Origin: Plantago major
Lineage: Eukaryota; Streptophyta; Magnoliopsida; Lamiales; Plantaginaceae
Assembly: GCA_026545765.1 (NCBI GenBank)
Contig: CM048840.1
Span: 10,293,265 to 10,357,264, forward strand
Length of the DNA stretch: 64,000 nucleotides
Reading direction: 5' to 3'
This document shows, piece by piece, positions 47,533 to 59,400 of this stretch. A program made the translations under genes and the position numbers. The notes beneath the pieces were generated by a model. That model was not told the DNA's origin. It saw only the letters and a program-made list of their open reading frames with translations, and ran no database searches. The stretch's first letter is position 1, and every line of letters begins with the position of its first letter.

Positions 47533-49954
47533 AAAAAAGATGTGGCAACGACTGTCACCTTCCTTTTTTTTTTTTTTTTGTTGATCTATTTCTTGTGTTT
47601 TTGGAAAAGGCCTCGAAGCCCTCAAGTTCTAAATCGATTTCCGTCAAATCAATACAACTTTGATTTCATAAAACATGTTCAACAACTGTGACCTCCGGAC
47701 CCCATAGTCCGAATAAGTCACAAAGGAAGACACTTAGCTACTCATTTCGAGCCTAAATCATACACCTATCTGAATCGGATCAACATGATGAAACAAAATC
47801 AAACAATGACAAAAGCAGGCATGCTTTTATTGAAGCAGAATACAGAGTTACAAGGTCGATCCAAAGAGCCTTAATCGAGCTTACACAGATGGATACCTAC
47901 TCTAGTTCTTTTCTACTCTTACAAAGGTACTTCGTATCTAATCTTGGTTTACCAAACCAAGCTGAGTCCGGGCACGCTTGACTCTACTTCTGCGAACACT
48001 CCGAATAAAGAAGGAATAGCACCACTGCAACTCGGACATTGATCACTATGGAAGATTGTAGGAGTCCGCTTCAGACAACCTAACAGATGCGAGCAACCGA
48101 TCGAGTTAATCAAGGCTATTCAAAACATTCACACAGAATGCTTCGTAACTTCCAATTGAAAGAGCTAGCTCCGAAGCAAGCAAGTGTCGCCACGGCGAAC
48201 CGGATCGTCTCCTACCAGATACTATAAACGAATCTTTTAGATTGCTAAAGTATCTGGCAGGTGACCTCCCGGATAGCCGGAATGACACAAGTCACTCCGA
48301 AGACCCCCACTGGCCCGAATCCCAACAAGACCGGCATTGTCAGGAACTCTGTTCCAGAATTGCTAGTAGCTCTCTCGAGCCTTCAATTCTGGAACGAAGC
48401 CACCAACAAAGCCGAACTGCTCGGACAGGGGACCTTAAGGGTGCACCAGACAATCTGTTGGAACAAGATACTTCCGGAGGCCCCCATTGATCCGGTTCCC
48501 AACAAGGCCAGCACTGTCGGGGACTCCTTTCCAGAATTGCAAGTAGCTCCTTCGAGCCTGCAATTTTGGAAAAGAAATCGCCAACATAACTCAACAGCTC
48601 AGATACGGATCCCCAAGGGCGAGCTAAAATCTCTACTAGAAAGCATACATTCGGAGCCCCTTCAGTCTGAAGGATGAACAACTCAGACAACACAGGATTG
48701 GTAGAAAGCCTTTCAACACTTCGGGCGGCTCTTATACCGGACCCCAAAATACTGGAAGGGATTCTATCAAACCAATTCTGCCGACTTGTCGCCCCCCGGA
48801 CTAGAGATCCGGAGTGGGATAACTCGGATATACCAAGGATCAAAGCGAACTTGGTTGGTTCCCCGCACCCTCCAGCTAGTCTACCTCTCCGGGGCTCAAG
48901 TGTTGACGATCAACCACAGCCCCGGAGAAAGAAGACTAGCCCGACGATCCGAGGAATTGAAGTCGCAAGAAGTTTTGAATATCAAACGCGTCATTGATTA
49001 CGGATTACGGATCCGAAGATCCGAGCGAACGCAAATCTGAGTAACTTAACATCATCATCCTCGACATCATCCGACTCGGATTTGATCATACACGAAGATG
49101 ATGATGTCATGCCTCTCGACAACCGTCCGGGCTCAGACTCCGAACCGACCATTGCTATAAAAGGCAAAATGTTTTGACGAAAAGCCGTACAATCCAAGAG
49201 TATATATAGAAAAGGAGAACCAACCCGACGTTGACACGTGTCCCCAAGTAGCCGGAAGTGGGCTTGGGCCGAACATGGGCCTGCCGCTTGGGCTTCCTTT
49301 GGCCCAACCCAAGAACCCATTCGTTCCGCTGACTATTTTGAAGAAGTTACTCGTTCGGATGTACCGGCTCGGATATGCCATGTTGACATCCGAAGTGACT
49401 ATGGTTTATATCGAGTCGCCCTCACTTTGATACTGATTATCTTTTCAAATCTCTCAAGTCTATTTGATTCGGACTGACGCACCCAGTCAACGTCCGAATC
49501 AACACTACTTGCCACGATATGGGGAGATTCTTTCCAACGCAGGTCCCGCCACTTAAAGACATGGCTCCGAATCATTCGTCATCTAAGTCGTTTTTACTAA
49601 AGTTTATGATTCGGACGGATGCCTTGTCCGACCAACCAGCAGGCGAGTCAAGGAAGATCTTAAGGCGATTAATGCTTAGGCAATTCGAGCCTCAAGGGTT
49701 CGGACCCATTTATCCGAATAAAGAAGAGTTGATGAACTATTGAACAAATATATGGGATTCAACGTGCAAATATATAAACAGGAGCATTAGCAAAATCAAA
49801 CCACAACAACAGTTCCGAGCCAGCACTCGGCCCGGACCAATTACATTCATCAAATTCAAGTATATGGTCTTACAAAAAGTTAAGCAAAAAGGGGCAACAC
49901 TGTTTTTAGGCCCGAAGGCACGCTATTACAAAAGACCCGGGGCATACCCCGTCT
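47533..49954. other. Element D spacer after pol
   Basis: No gene recognised. A T17 run lies near 47563. An imperfect tandem repeat lies at 48299-48570: two units about 178 bp apart, sharing CCCAACAAG.CC, GGAACTC or GGGACTC, CCAGAATTGC, AGTAGCTC and TTCGAGCC or CTCGAGCC. Tat elements often grow tandem repeats in this hypervariable zone. Confidence 0.65.
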
Positions 49955-52900
49955 TCACTGCCTACGCCGCTCGGACGAACTAGGTTGAGACCGAGAGGGG
50001 CCTCCCGCATCCTTCTCCGGAGGCGCTTGACTTTGCTGTCGGGATGCCTGGGCCATCCTCCGTTCTCTCCGAGCTTCATCCTCCTTTAGAAAGGCCGGAC
50101 ATCGCTGCATCAGATCCAGATTACGATCGAAGCCATATACAGGACCGGGCAAGGTTAGCCAGTCTTGGTTATGCTCCGAGTGATCCTCCAAAGGAACGAA
50201 GACACTGGACATAAGCACCCGAGGCACGAAGTGTGGGAGGTACGGACCACCATGATTATACTTCTTGCCCTCTGTCTCGTCACAGACCAGCTCCACAAAT
50301 TCGCACTTGAGCAAGTCTTCATCCGAGACGCCTTCAGGAGCGAAGTCCGAACCATCCGCCTCCTTGAAAGCAGATACTCCTTCAGCCTCCAAGTCATAAT
50401 CACTCGGAATCACACCCTTGCTCCGGAACTGGCCCACCGCTGCATCGAACCCGTCCTGCCGAGCCTCGTCATATTTCGACTCGAGCACAAACTTGTAGGA
50501 GTCCGACGCCAGGAAATCTTGGACAGCTCTTGTCCGGACCCCAAGCAGCTCGCTGAGCATCTGATCTTTGAACGTCCGAGAGATGCCAACAAACTCGTCC
50601 AACCCATCTTGGTGAGCTTTCAAGTCAGCCTCCAAGGATAGTATGGCGCTCTTCATTTTGGCCGTCTCCGCCTAGGCCTCCTTCTTGCCGGCTACAGCCT
50701 TTTTGAGACGCTCGGACGTGTTGTGTAACCGGGACGCCTCAATCTCCCGGGCAGCCTCGGCCTTAGCCAAATCTTCTTCTAAGGTGGCCCTCCGAGCAGC
50801 TACCAGAGAGCATGCTTCCACAGTAGCAGCTAGCTGAAAACACAATCGACATCAGAGATATTAAAGTACCTCCGAACCACAAGAAGATGTAAAACAAACG
50901 GAAAATTTAAACTCACTTTGCGCTCAGTGGCAGTCAACTCGGCAATTCGCTCTAGCTCCGAGACAGCAGCCAACTGAGCAACCTCAGCATCCAACTCCGG
51001 CTCGGGCGCATCACTCATCTTGCCCTTGCCCTTTTTAGCTGCGGGAATTGGACCTTCGGATGGACGCTTTTGTCCGATCGCAGCGCTCGACCCACTAGCG
51101 GGAGGATCTCGAGACACGGACCTTGGAGGCTTCTTCGAGCCCTTAGCACCAGCTACATTCCCCCCCGGAGTGGGAATAGTATGGGCTTCCTCGCCCGCAG
51201 CAGCCCTCCGGACCTCTTCCACCCGGAACGTGGCAACATTCCTTGGTTCCTCCATCGGCAGCACGGTGGAAGTCTTGATAATCTGGGTCCGAGAACCCTC
51301 TTCCTGCTCCCTCCGTTGTGCAACATTTTATTGTCTCTTTAACTCGCGCATGGTTGCCATTGTGTCTCGAACCAAAAAGCTGCACATCCGAATCACAATG
51401 AGTTGAAAAATACAAAGGAACCTACAAATGGTAACTACATAATAGATAAGCAGACAACCGAATCGGACAACCAGCCAGGATTAAAGAGAAATCACTTACT
51501 CAAGTCCTCCATATTATCACAGAAACTTGGCTCGGACAAACCGGCCAAGTAAGGCAAAGGTTGACATATCAACCCTCGGAAGAAGTACTTCTTCGGCTCT
51601 TGATTCCTATGAAGCGCTTGCATCCACAAAGGGACGTTCCGGGCCGGTGGCTTCCAGTCTGGCAGCTTGCCTCGGAAGAACTTCCTCTCAAATTGCCACT
51701 TTGGCCTATCCGCTTCAGACTGCCCTGGTTTTAGAGCCGGACGGACAAAAATGTACCTCTTCCACCAATGGATGCCCAACGAGGAGAGGGGGTCGACAAA
51801 AAACGTGTATGCCTGACGGCATACGAACGTGTAGAAAAAAGTGTTCCTATTACTTACACTTATGTTGAACAATTTACGAAAATTACCGAATGTGACCGGG
51901 ATGCCTTTATATTTACATAACACCCCGAAGCACATCAGATTTCCGAGGGAGTTAGGGATGATCTGGTGCGGACTCAATCCCATGATGTTCAAAATTTCCA
52001 GAAACTCGGACGATACGTGTAGTTGCCACCCACAATGGAGACTCATCTCGTGAACGCACATATATCCCGGAGGCGGATTATAAAATGCATGGGCCTCGTC
52101 CGGGATAAGGATCTCCACACACTCCGGGATTTCGTACTTTCTTCGGAGCTCGTCCACTTCCTCAGCACGGATGATCGAGGGACAGGTAGGCAAATTACCT
52201 TCCTCGTTCAACTCGCCCTCCGGATCGGGGTGAATAACGTCATCCCTTGAACGAGGAAATTTCACCTGGAATACGTCCTCGCCTTTTCTCAACCACTCCG
52301 GGATTTGATCATCGATCATCTGATGGCTCAGACCCGCTTGGCCAACAGATGCCCTCCGGTGCACGTGAGCAGACAGCACTGCTTCCTCTTCCTCTCCTTC
52401 AGAGCCAGAATCTTTGGATCGCACATCCTCTTCTACCTCATCTTCCTCAGATGAGGACGCCAGCTCTACAACAGTCCGGAGCGGAACAGCCACCTGCACC
52501 CGGTCTTCTTCACCTTCTTCGAATGCACCTAAGTTAGGAGGTGCCTCCGAAGTATTATGCATTTCCTCAATATTCGGCTCCTGCGGATCCGGAACGAACG
52601 GGACTCGATTAGGATTACTCCTAAAATGATAGCCTAGGTTGTGAATTAAAGTTTGAATCTCTACCGGAAGTTCGGATTCCTGTCCAGCACGACCCGGACG
52701 ACGAGTTCCAACAATTCGTGAGCTTGTCTCTTGCACCGCACCCGTACCCTGCACATTAGACACTCGCAGGTAATCCCGACGCTTCGGAGACCCTGAACCC
52801 GGAACAACTAACCGAAGTAAGGAACTTACCTCGGGCTCTTCCTGGCTCGGATGTGGCGATTGTTCCAGTTCCACAACATCATCGTCATCAACGATCGCAA

Positions 52901-53254
52901 TATCCTCAGAGCTATCAGATAGAGATGTCGCTTCGGAGACGTATCCCTCCGCCTCGGATCGGTTTTGACTATCACTCTTGGACATCCTAGGGAAAGTAGA
53001 AAGCAATTTCGTAAGCTTTAAGATGGCAGTCCGAGAGGCCGTTTATGTATATTCAAATTGTCAAGCTTAAGGCCAAAACCAATGGCTTTACCAGACGAAG
53101 TTAGTTCCGAGTCAGTACTACACTTATTCGGAGTTAATTAACATTGAGTACGCATTGGCTATCAACTATACTACACATCATAAGCATGCATCCGAGCAAC
53201 TAGAAGATGAAAGACAATGCAGACAAATGATAAGACGAGACAAGTAAACTTACT
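49955..53254 (-). CDS. Element D antisense multi-exon gene
   Basis: On the strand opposite gag-pol. Proposed: non-coding exon 1 ending 53254, intron 52987-53253 (AA|GTAAGT to CCCTAG), ATG 52985 (MSKSDSQNRSEAEGYVSEAT), exon 2 to 51500, intron 51380-51499, exon 3 to 50917, intron 50834-50916, exon 4 to the stop at 49955. The first half is acidic and Ser/Glu-rich. A conserved-looking domain follows (YNPPPGYMCVHEMSLHCGWQ, FRKLFNISVSNRNTFFYTF, WWKRYIFV). Then comes a Pro/Lys stretch with AAKKGKGK, a coiled-coil region and a Gln/Arg tail. Lesions: a one-base frame mismatch and TAA after the second intron, and a TAG near 50675. Antisense ORFs are, as far as I know, reported for Retand-type Tat elements; function unknown. 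Confidence 0.65.
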
Positions 53255-53821
53255 TGGACTCGGATGATTGGATGGAAATGCCTTGGCTTCGTACGGAATC
53301 ATGCGCTACGGACCTCTCTATGCTCGCTTCGGATTGCTTGTAGTTGCTTCGGATATACTCAGAATGCGAAAATTATCTCTCTAAACGGTGAGAAAGTGAG
53401 ACGGCCAAGCCCCTATTTATAGGGAGTCATTTTTGGAACTCCAACCGTCGCGATTTTTCAGGATTAAATCTCAACCGTATATCAAAGTTCATCCAATGGT
53501 ATAGTACAATTTTACCGAATGAAATGACGAATTAGTACAACGAAGTTACCTCGCCGATAGACGAATACAACAACTCTTCCACTTTCGGGCGAAAGACAAC
53601 AAGAGAGTCCCGGATGATCCTCTCATCGGACGTATCGCAGTTTTTCAAACAATCATAACTTGCCCACCCGAGGAACCTCGTACACTCGAGCGATTATCAT
53701 TCGGACCTTCTCTTGACAGCAGAGCTTGGTTCGGACGGTACAGGTACCTACGGACTCACCCGTAGCTTCTCAAGGGTACTCACCGATGTTCGAAGCCTGG
53801 ACTTGGTCTCTCTTACAAATA
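53255..53821. other. Element D promoter region of the antisense gene
   Basis: No coding frame. The TATA box of the antisense gene lies at 53414-53421; sequence right of it would be its upstream control region. It is the least constrained part of D by appearance. Confidence 0.45.
53414..53421 (-). promoter_or_regulatory. TATA box of the antisense gene in D
   Basis: Minus-strand TATAAATA inside CCCTATAAATAGGG. It lies about 160 bp before the proposed first donor site and 430 bp before the ATG. Confidence 0.55.
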
Positions 53822-53900
53822 CCCTTTTTTCTTTTTCAAACTTTGTTGCACCTCGGACCCTATCACTCGGGCGGCAACAACGTTGAAAAAAGAAAAAGGG
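53822..53900. other. Long near-perfect inverted repeat near D 3' end
   Basis: The left arm (53822-53849, CCCTTTTTTCTTTTTCAA then a GTTGC end) pairs with the right arm (53874-53900, GCAACAA then TTGAAAAAAGAAAAAGGG), loop about 24 nt. A G run at 53898-53911 follows. It lies about 155 bp before the PPT. Confidence 0.65.
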
Positions 53901-54053
53901 GGGGGGGGGGGAGAGACTAAGTCAAATGGCCACACGAAGTACAGATTACACCTTTTTTCAACTCGTTCAAGTGGATTGGACTGAAGAACGGATCCTTCCT
54001 CAACAGCTTCCCAAACCAATAGTTCCACAACTATCTTCTACTAAGATACTTGG

Positions 54054-54069
54054 AAACTAGGGGGACATA
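54054..54069 (+). other. Element D polypurine tract
   Basis: AAACTAGGGGGACATA directly before the 3' LTR start TGTTGATACAG. Confidence 0.75.
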
Positions 54070-54993
54070 TGTTGATACAGAAATATGTCTAATCCGTCAT
54101 CAAGGACCTAGGAACGAATCCTAAGGCATCCTAAGTCATCCAATGGATCCGAGACACTTTGGTCCGAGCCAACAGTCCGATCCGGGCAGACCATTCATGG
54201 TCCGACCCACATTGAAAGAAAGGAACGAAGGAATTGGGACCTACTAGGCCCGACCTGGAACCATGGGTCCGACCCACCTTGGTCCGAGCCTCTCTGGGAA
54301 AGGAGCATAGTGCTAAGTCAGTACCCTCTCCGACCCAAGGCCTCCGGTCCGGATGACAACTCGGATCCAGCATGACAATCTCACAAGTAACCAAGCAGAT
54401 AGGCACCAAAGAGTAGGGTGTCCGAACCTAGAGTTCCGAATCGGAAGAGATGGGCAGACTTAGGAGAACTTCCTTATCTAACGACCCAGTACGGTCCGGA
54501 CCACGCATCCGGACCAACCTCTCCGAACCTGGGACCTCGGCAGATCAGGTCACATCCCATAAAACTCTTCCAATAATGACTAAACTACCCCTAAAGCCCA
54601 AAGTGGCATGGGCTAAACATCATTATTGGACTATGGGCCTATTACATGCATTGGTGGCTCAATCCTAGCCTTACACTTGGCACAATCCTAGCATGGCCTC
54701 CCAAGTTGAAGAAAGTCTATAAATAAGGCACACTTCCCCATACAAACGGTAAGTCACATCACGACCCCAATCCCGAGCATTATACAGAGTTGATCTTCAG
54801 TCACTCTCGAGTAAAGTCTCATCCCGGTTTGACACCTAGCAAACCGGTCACTAACCCCCCCCCCCCCCCCACTCAAGTGTGCAGGTCCTTACCGAAGTAG
54901 TTGGTCGCTGGTTCTTACGCATTGGTCCTTACCTTGGCACCCATTAGTGGAGTTGAACAAAATCTAAGTAGTTGGGGAGTTACACCCTCAACA
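54070..54993 (+). repeat. Element D 3' LTR
   Basis: 924 bp. It lacks 19 bp present near 41327-41345 of the 5' LTR, between two TTACCT copies. TATAAATAA is at 54718-54726 and the C run is 16 long near 54855-54870. Confidence 0.93.
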
Positions 54994-54998
54994 TGTAG

Positions 54999-55504
54999 GT
55001 TTGTGGTATCCAAAAGAAAGTGGATTGAGTTTGGCTGGTTACTCAGATGTTGATTATGCTGGATCAATGCTTGATAGGAAAAGTACCTGTGGAACTTGTC
55101 AGTTTCTGGGAACTAGACTTATCTCATGGTTTAGCAAGAAACAAAACTCAATTGCAACTTCTACCACAGAGGCTGAATATATTGTTGCTGGTTGTTGTGC
55201 AACACAAATTCTGTGGATTCAACAACAACTCAGAGACTATGGACTCAATGAAGAGAAAACTCCCATTTTCTGTTATAACACAAGTGCTATTGCAATCACA
55301 CAGAACCCAAAGTTCCATTCCAGAACAAAGCACATTGATGTTAGACACCACTTCATCAGAGACCATGTTGAGAAAGGCAATATAGAAATACTCAAGATTG
55401 GTACAGAAGACCAACTTGCAGATATCTTCACCAAGCCCCTACAAGAAAGTCGGTTCTTGACCTTGAGATATAATCTTGGGTTAATGGAGTTGCCTAAGGA
55501 CTGA
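54999..55504 (+). pseudogene. Element A RNase H, continued after D
   Basis: RNase H from [20 protein letters not shown] onward: TSTTEAEYIVAG, FCYNTSAIA (Asp of the usual CDN replaced by Tyr), RTKHIDVRHHFIRDHVEKG and LADIFTKPLQESRF, stop at 55502. Loss of the catalytic CDN Asp would inactivate it even without the upstream breaks. It joins the RT part at 40463. Confidence 0.88.
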
Positions 55505-56401
55505 AAAATGTCCTGAATCTCTAAAAGTCAGAGTAAGTGAGATAGAAAAGAAGTAGGCCTCTGAGAACATGTTCTCAGAAAGCCAAGTTGATAAGAAATG
55601 ATGCAAAGGTTTCTGAGTAGCAACACTCAGAAAGGCACGGGTATCCAAAAAGGCAAAGGTTGGTACACATTCAGTAAGTAAATAAGATTAGAACTTACTT
55701 ACAGAAAGTGGGTCAAATACATTCAAACAACTAAAGCTTCTGACACTTGAACTCAGAAAGCTATTTAGTCATAAAAAAAGGAGACACACTAAGCCCGAAA
55801 AGTATAAGTTCTGAAAGTCAAACTTGTCCAACGTCTTGTATTTTTACCATTTTCATGATAAAATATACAGATAAGGACTTGACACTCAGAATGTTAAGCT
55901 CAAACGATCAAAGTGTTCTCACTCTTTACTCAGTGACACAATGAATGTAGCATATTAAAAATCCATCAAGTCGGCACAATACCATTTGTTGATTACAAGA
56001 TATTCAATATAAGCCCTTGATGAATAAATGTTAGATCTCAATGGATGAGATTAAAACAAAGCAAGTAATGTATGTTGAGAAGTGCAGACATGGCCCACTA
56101 AGCATTTAATGAAGTACAAAGGACGTACCACGCCTATGCAGATATAAAGACACGCATTCATATTCAGCTGTATGTATGTTGTATCTTTGTACATTTTGTC
56201 TGCTATATATATAAGAATGTGGTAAAAGACAAACACTCTTACCAATTCCGAAAATTCAAACTTGCATCAAAATAGCAAAATCTCTCAAGATTTCTGCAAA
56301 CTCAACTTTTTGTGCTTAGTCTTCTGAAAAGATAGACTAATCTCGATTACTTGTGCAAAATCCATCTGCAAAACCACTCATTCAAAACTTAATATAAAGA
56401 G
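55505..56401 (+). other. Element A spacer and leader before the extra gene
   Basis: No coding frame. It contains the perfect 18-bp palindrome CTGAGAACATGTTCTCAG (55561-55578), the internal TATA box (56204-56215) and the leader block CCGAAAATTCAAACTTGCAT that resembles element C. Confidence 0.6.
56204..56215 (+). promoter_or_regulatory. Internal TATA box of A extra gene
   Basis: TATATATATAAG, 187 bp before ATG 56402 and matched in element C at a similar distance. The spacing leaves a 5' UTR of roughly 150 nt. Confidence 0.6.
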
Positions 56402-59400
56402 ATGGCACCTAAGAAGATGACCACCAAGAACCCTAAGGCCGCATCTTCTACTCCTGCTGAAAAGCAAGGAGGAAAAGAACTTAAGGTGTTGAATAAGCAT
56501 ATGCAGGAGAATTCACCCTTCTGATGGAACCCTAACCATAAAATGAATTGGGAGCATTTTAGTGAAGAAATATGTACCAAAAGCTATACCTTCAAGACCG
56601 AGAAAGAAGCGTGTGGGGATGCTGAAGAATTCCCATATCTACAGGCTTCTATCTGCTGCACCCAGTGGGCTATCCACACTGGATGTACTGGAGTTCTACA
56701 ACAACTCCAAAATCTTCACAAAAGTAGTGAATGATGAAGAAGAGAAATACATGCAGACTGAGGTCCAAGGACAATAAATTGTTCTAGACTGCAAGGCTTT
56801 CTGCAAAATATTTCGATTGAAAAATCGAGGAACAATTGAAGATATCAACATCAAGGACGCCTCTATGATTCAAGGCGTCAAAGAACTATTTGAGGCAATC
56901 CAGTTGGAAAATGCAAAAGGTTGCCCAGGAGACTTTATTCTGAAAGCCATCAGAACGAGTCATCTCCAGAAACACTGGAGTACTTTAGCTCTCATCCTGG
57001 TCCGTTGCTTTGATGGCAACAAAGGTGGAGTAGACCAGATAAGTATGGAGAGATGGATGATGAAGCATCTTCTGAACCAGAAGCATGAAGGGCAGGAAAC
57101 CCACTTCAATTGGGGGAAGTACGCCTTCAACAAATTCCTTAGACATATTGAGGAATTTGAGCCCAAGATCATTAATGGCCTTGCTGAGCCAAAGGCCAAT
57201 ATGCACTTTGGTCTCAGGATATGTCACATTCTGGAAACAATGGGAATTACTCTTAGAGAAAAACAAGAAATCCCAGTCACCAACTCCCTTTTCAGACACG
57301 CCTTTGAAGAAAAGGAGAGAATTGTCTTGAAACGCATACTCGGAAAAGGCGGAAAAGCGCACAAGGTGAGGAGGTCTCTGAGCAAGATCAAGCTAAACCT
57401 CCAGCTGCCAAGAGAAAGAGGACTCCAGGCAAAAGAGCCTCCAAGTCCCTAAACATTCAAGAGGCACAACCTTGTGGAGACAAGGTCTCAGAAGATGTTG
57501 TTCGCCCAGAAAGGCAGTTCCAGAAAGCCCCAAGAATCCTGAAACAGACTGCTCCAGAACTCTCCAGAGATGATAGAAATATCATAGATGGGTCTACACC
57601 AACACAGAACAGTGATTCTGAGGATGATGAAGTAATTGCAACAGTGCTCAAAAGATACAAGTTTGAGACCCATGGAGGAACATCAAACTTAGCTCTTCAG
57701 AAAGATAAGAGCCCCTCTGCCTAGCAGGAAGAAGAAGGCCTGGGTGAGGAAGATAGAATGATGGAAGATGCTGACATTGCTTCCACATTCACAACACCAG
57801 CACAAAATATTGCTGAAGAAAACCCTGTTCTTGAACAGGTTCCTCAACCTTCTGAGAAAGCTCAACTATCAGAAAGGGATCAAACTGAGATTGAGACTCA
57901 GAATGATACTATAGAGGAGAAAAACAATGAGCATAGAGAGTGTTGGTCCAGATAACGGCAAAGTAAAAGACTGGAGGGGGGGTGAATAGTCTTTTAAAAC
58001 TTTTGTTGATAAACACAATTTCTCAGAAACCTGGGGGTTTCTGATACTTAGTTTCAGAGTGCGGAAGACTTTAAGATAGATAAGTGTAGAAACATTAAGT
58101 GTGTGTATGTGTGCTTTTCTGAAATGTAAATACAGAAAGGTAAATGACACAACAAGTATAGTGGTATTTGGAGGTGGCGTAATCCTCCAACTAATCCACT
58201 TCGGTCTTTCTGAGACCTAGAATTCACTAGAACAGATAATTGAGTTCACCTTACAATAATCCTATTCTAAGATTCTTTAAACAAATGGTTCACAACCAAA
58301 TGTTCCCCCTGAGTTATTCCCCAGCTCCTAGAGCTAAGTACTTCCTCTACTCAGATAACCTTGGAGTTATTCCCTGATTTCCCAAATCAAGTACTTCCTC
58401 TACTCCACGCCGTGTTGGTGTTTGGTTATATGGTTTTTGTCAGAGAGGCTTCTCGTATAACTTTTCAGTTATGTTTTCTGAGAGCCTGATAGAACAAGAC
58501 TACTTAATACACTTGTTCAGTGTATGGCAATCTGCTCTTTACTGACCCAAGTAATCGATGTTCGTTCTGGAGAATGAACTTCAGAAAGGGTATCTGACAG
58601 TTCAACTCTTTCACGAATAACATTCTCTTGTTAAGGTTCAGGACAACTTAGAACAACTAGTGATTCTTTAAGCAATCAGAAAGCTTTCAGAAAGGATAGT
58701 AGAGTGCTTGAGAGAATACTTTGCTTGATGGTAAGTTTGCAAGATAAAGCGTTCTAAGGTGTATTTCTCAGCATCTAAGTTTGTGATATATATAGATAAA
58801 TTTGAGAGGCATTTGAATTATATCCGTTGTGCTCTCTATCAAATTATATCCGTTTATATCTTGAACTATGTACTCAGAGGTCACTATCTCATTTTACAGA
58901 GAGGACTTGCTTTCTGTGGCAATTCTGCCAATGCAATTAATGTATAGTACTTGTTCATTGTCCTTTAGTCCAACGGATACATGAGCCTTTCTGATGGCTA
59001 ACATGCTCCTTACTCATGATGTCATATGTTCATAACCTTACTTCAAATGTAAGTAAATACACTTAAATTGAAGGTTAAGAACATAGTCTTTCTGAGTTAG
59101 ACTAAACCTTGATGTCTTCATAAATCTTGTGCAATCTTCAGTCTTCTAATATTCAGATAAGCTCCATTGCTAGGATTGATCTTCAAGGTCTTCTTAAAAT
59201 AAAAATTACATTTAGAGACCTATAATCCTAATACAAGATTTACTAGACTAATCATACTCAGTGATTTTCTCTTTTACAATGTTCAAGTGAACCAAGAGAG
59301 CTTAATCACCTTTCTGGGTAAGATAGGAACATGTGATGAATGATCAAAATACTAACAGATATTTCTAACAGAGAGACTGTGGAATCACCACAAGTCCAAG

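Larger units (their letters stand above)
40464..54993 (+). mobile_element. Element D: Ty3/Gypsy Tat-like element inserted in A pol
   Basis: 14,530 bp with LTRs 40464-41402 and 54070-54993, duplication TGTAG at 40459-40463 and 54994-54998, PBS, gag, protease, RT, RNase H, a second archaeal-type RNase H, integrase without chromodomain, then about 6.5 kb before the 3' LTR holding tandem repeats and an antisense gene. Dual RNase H and a long 3' spacer are marks of the Tat lineage (Retand, Ogre, RIRE2). About 15 substitutions and one 19-bp indel separate the LTRs. Higher GC than its neighbours. Confidence 0.93.

Noticed and set aside
48106..49743. Open frames on both strands in the D spacer
   Set aside because: They overlap the tandem repeat and each other with no conserved motif; likely chance frames in GC-richer DNA.
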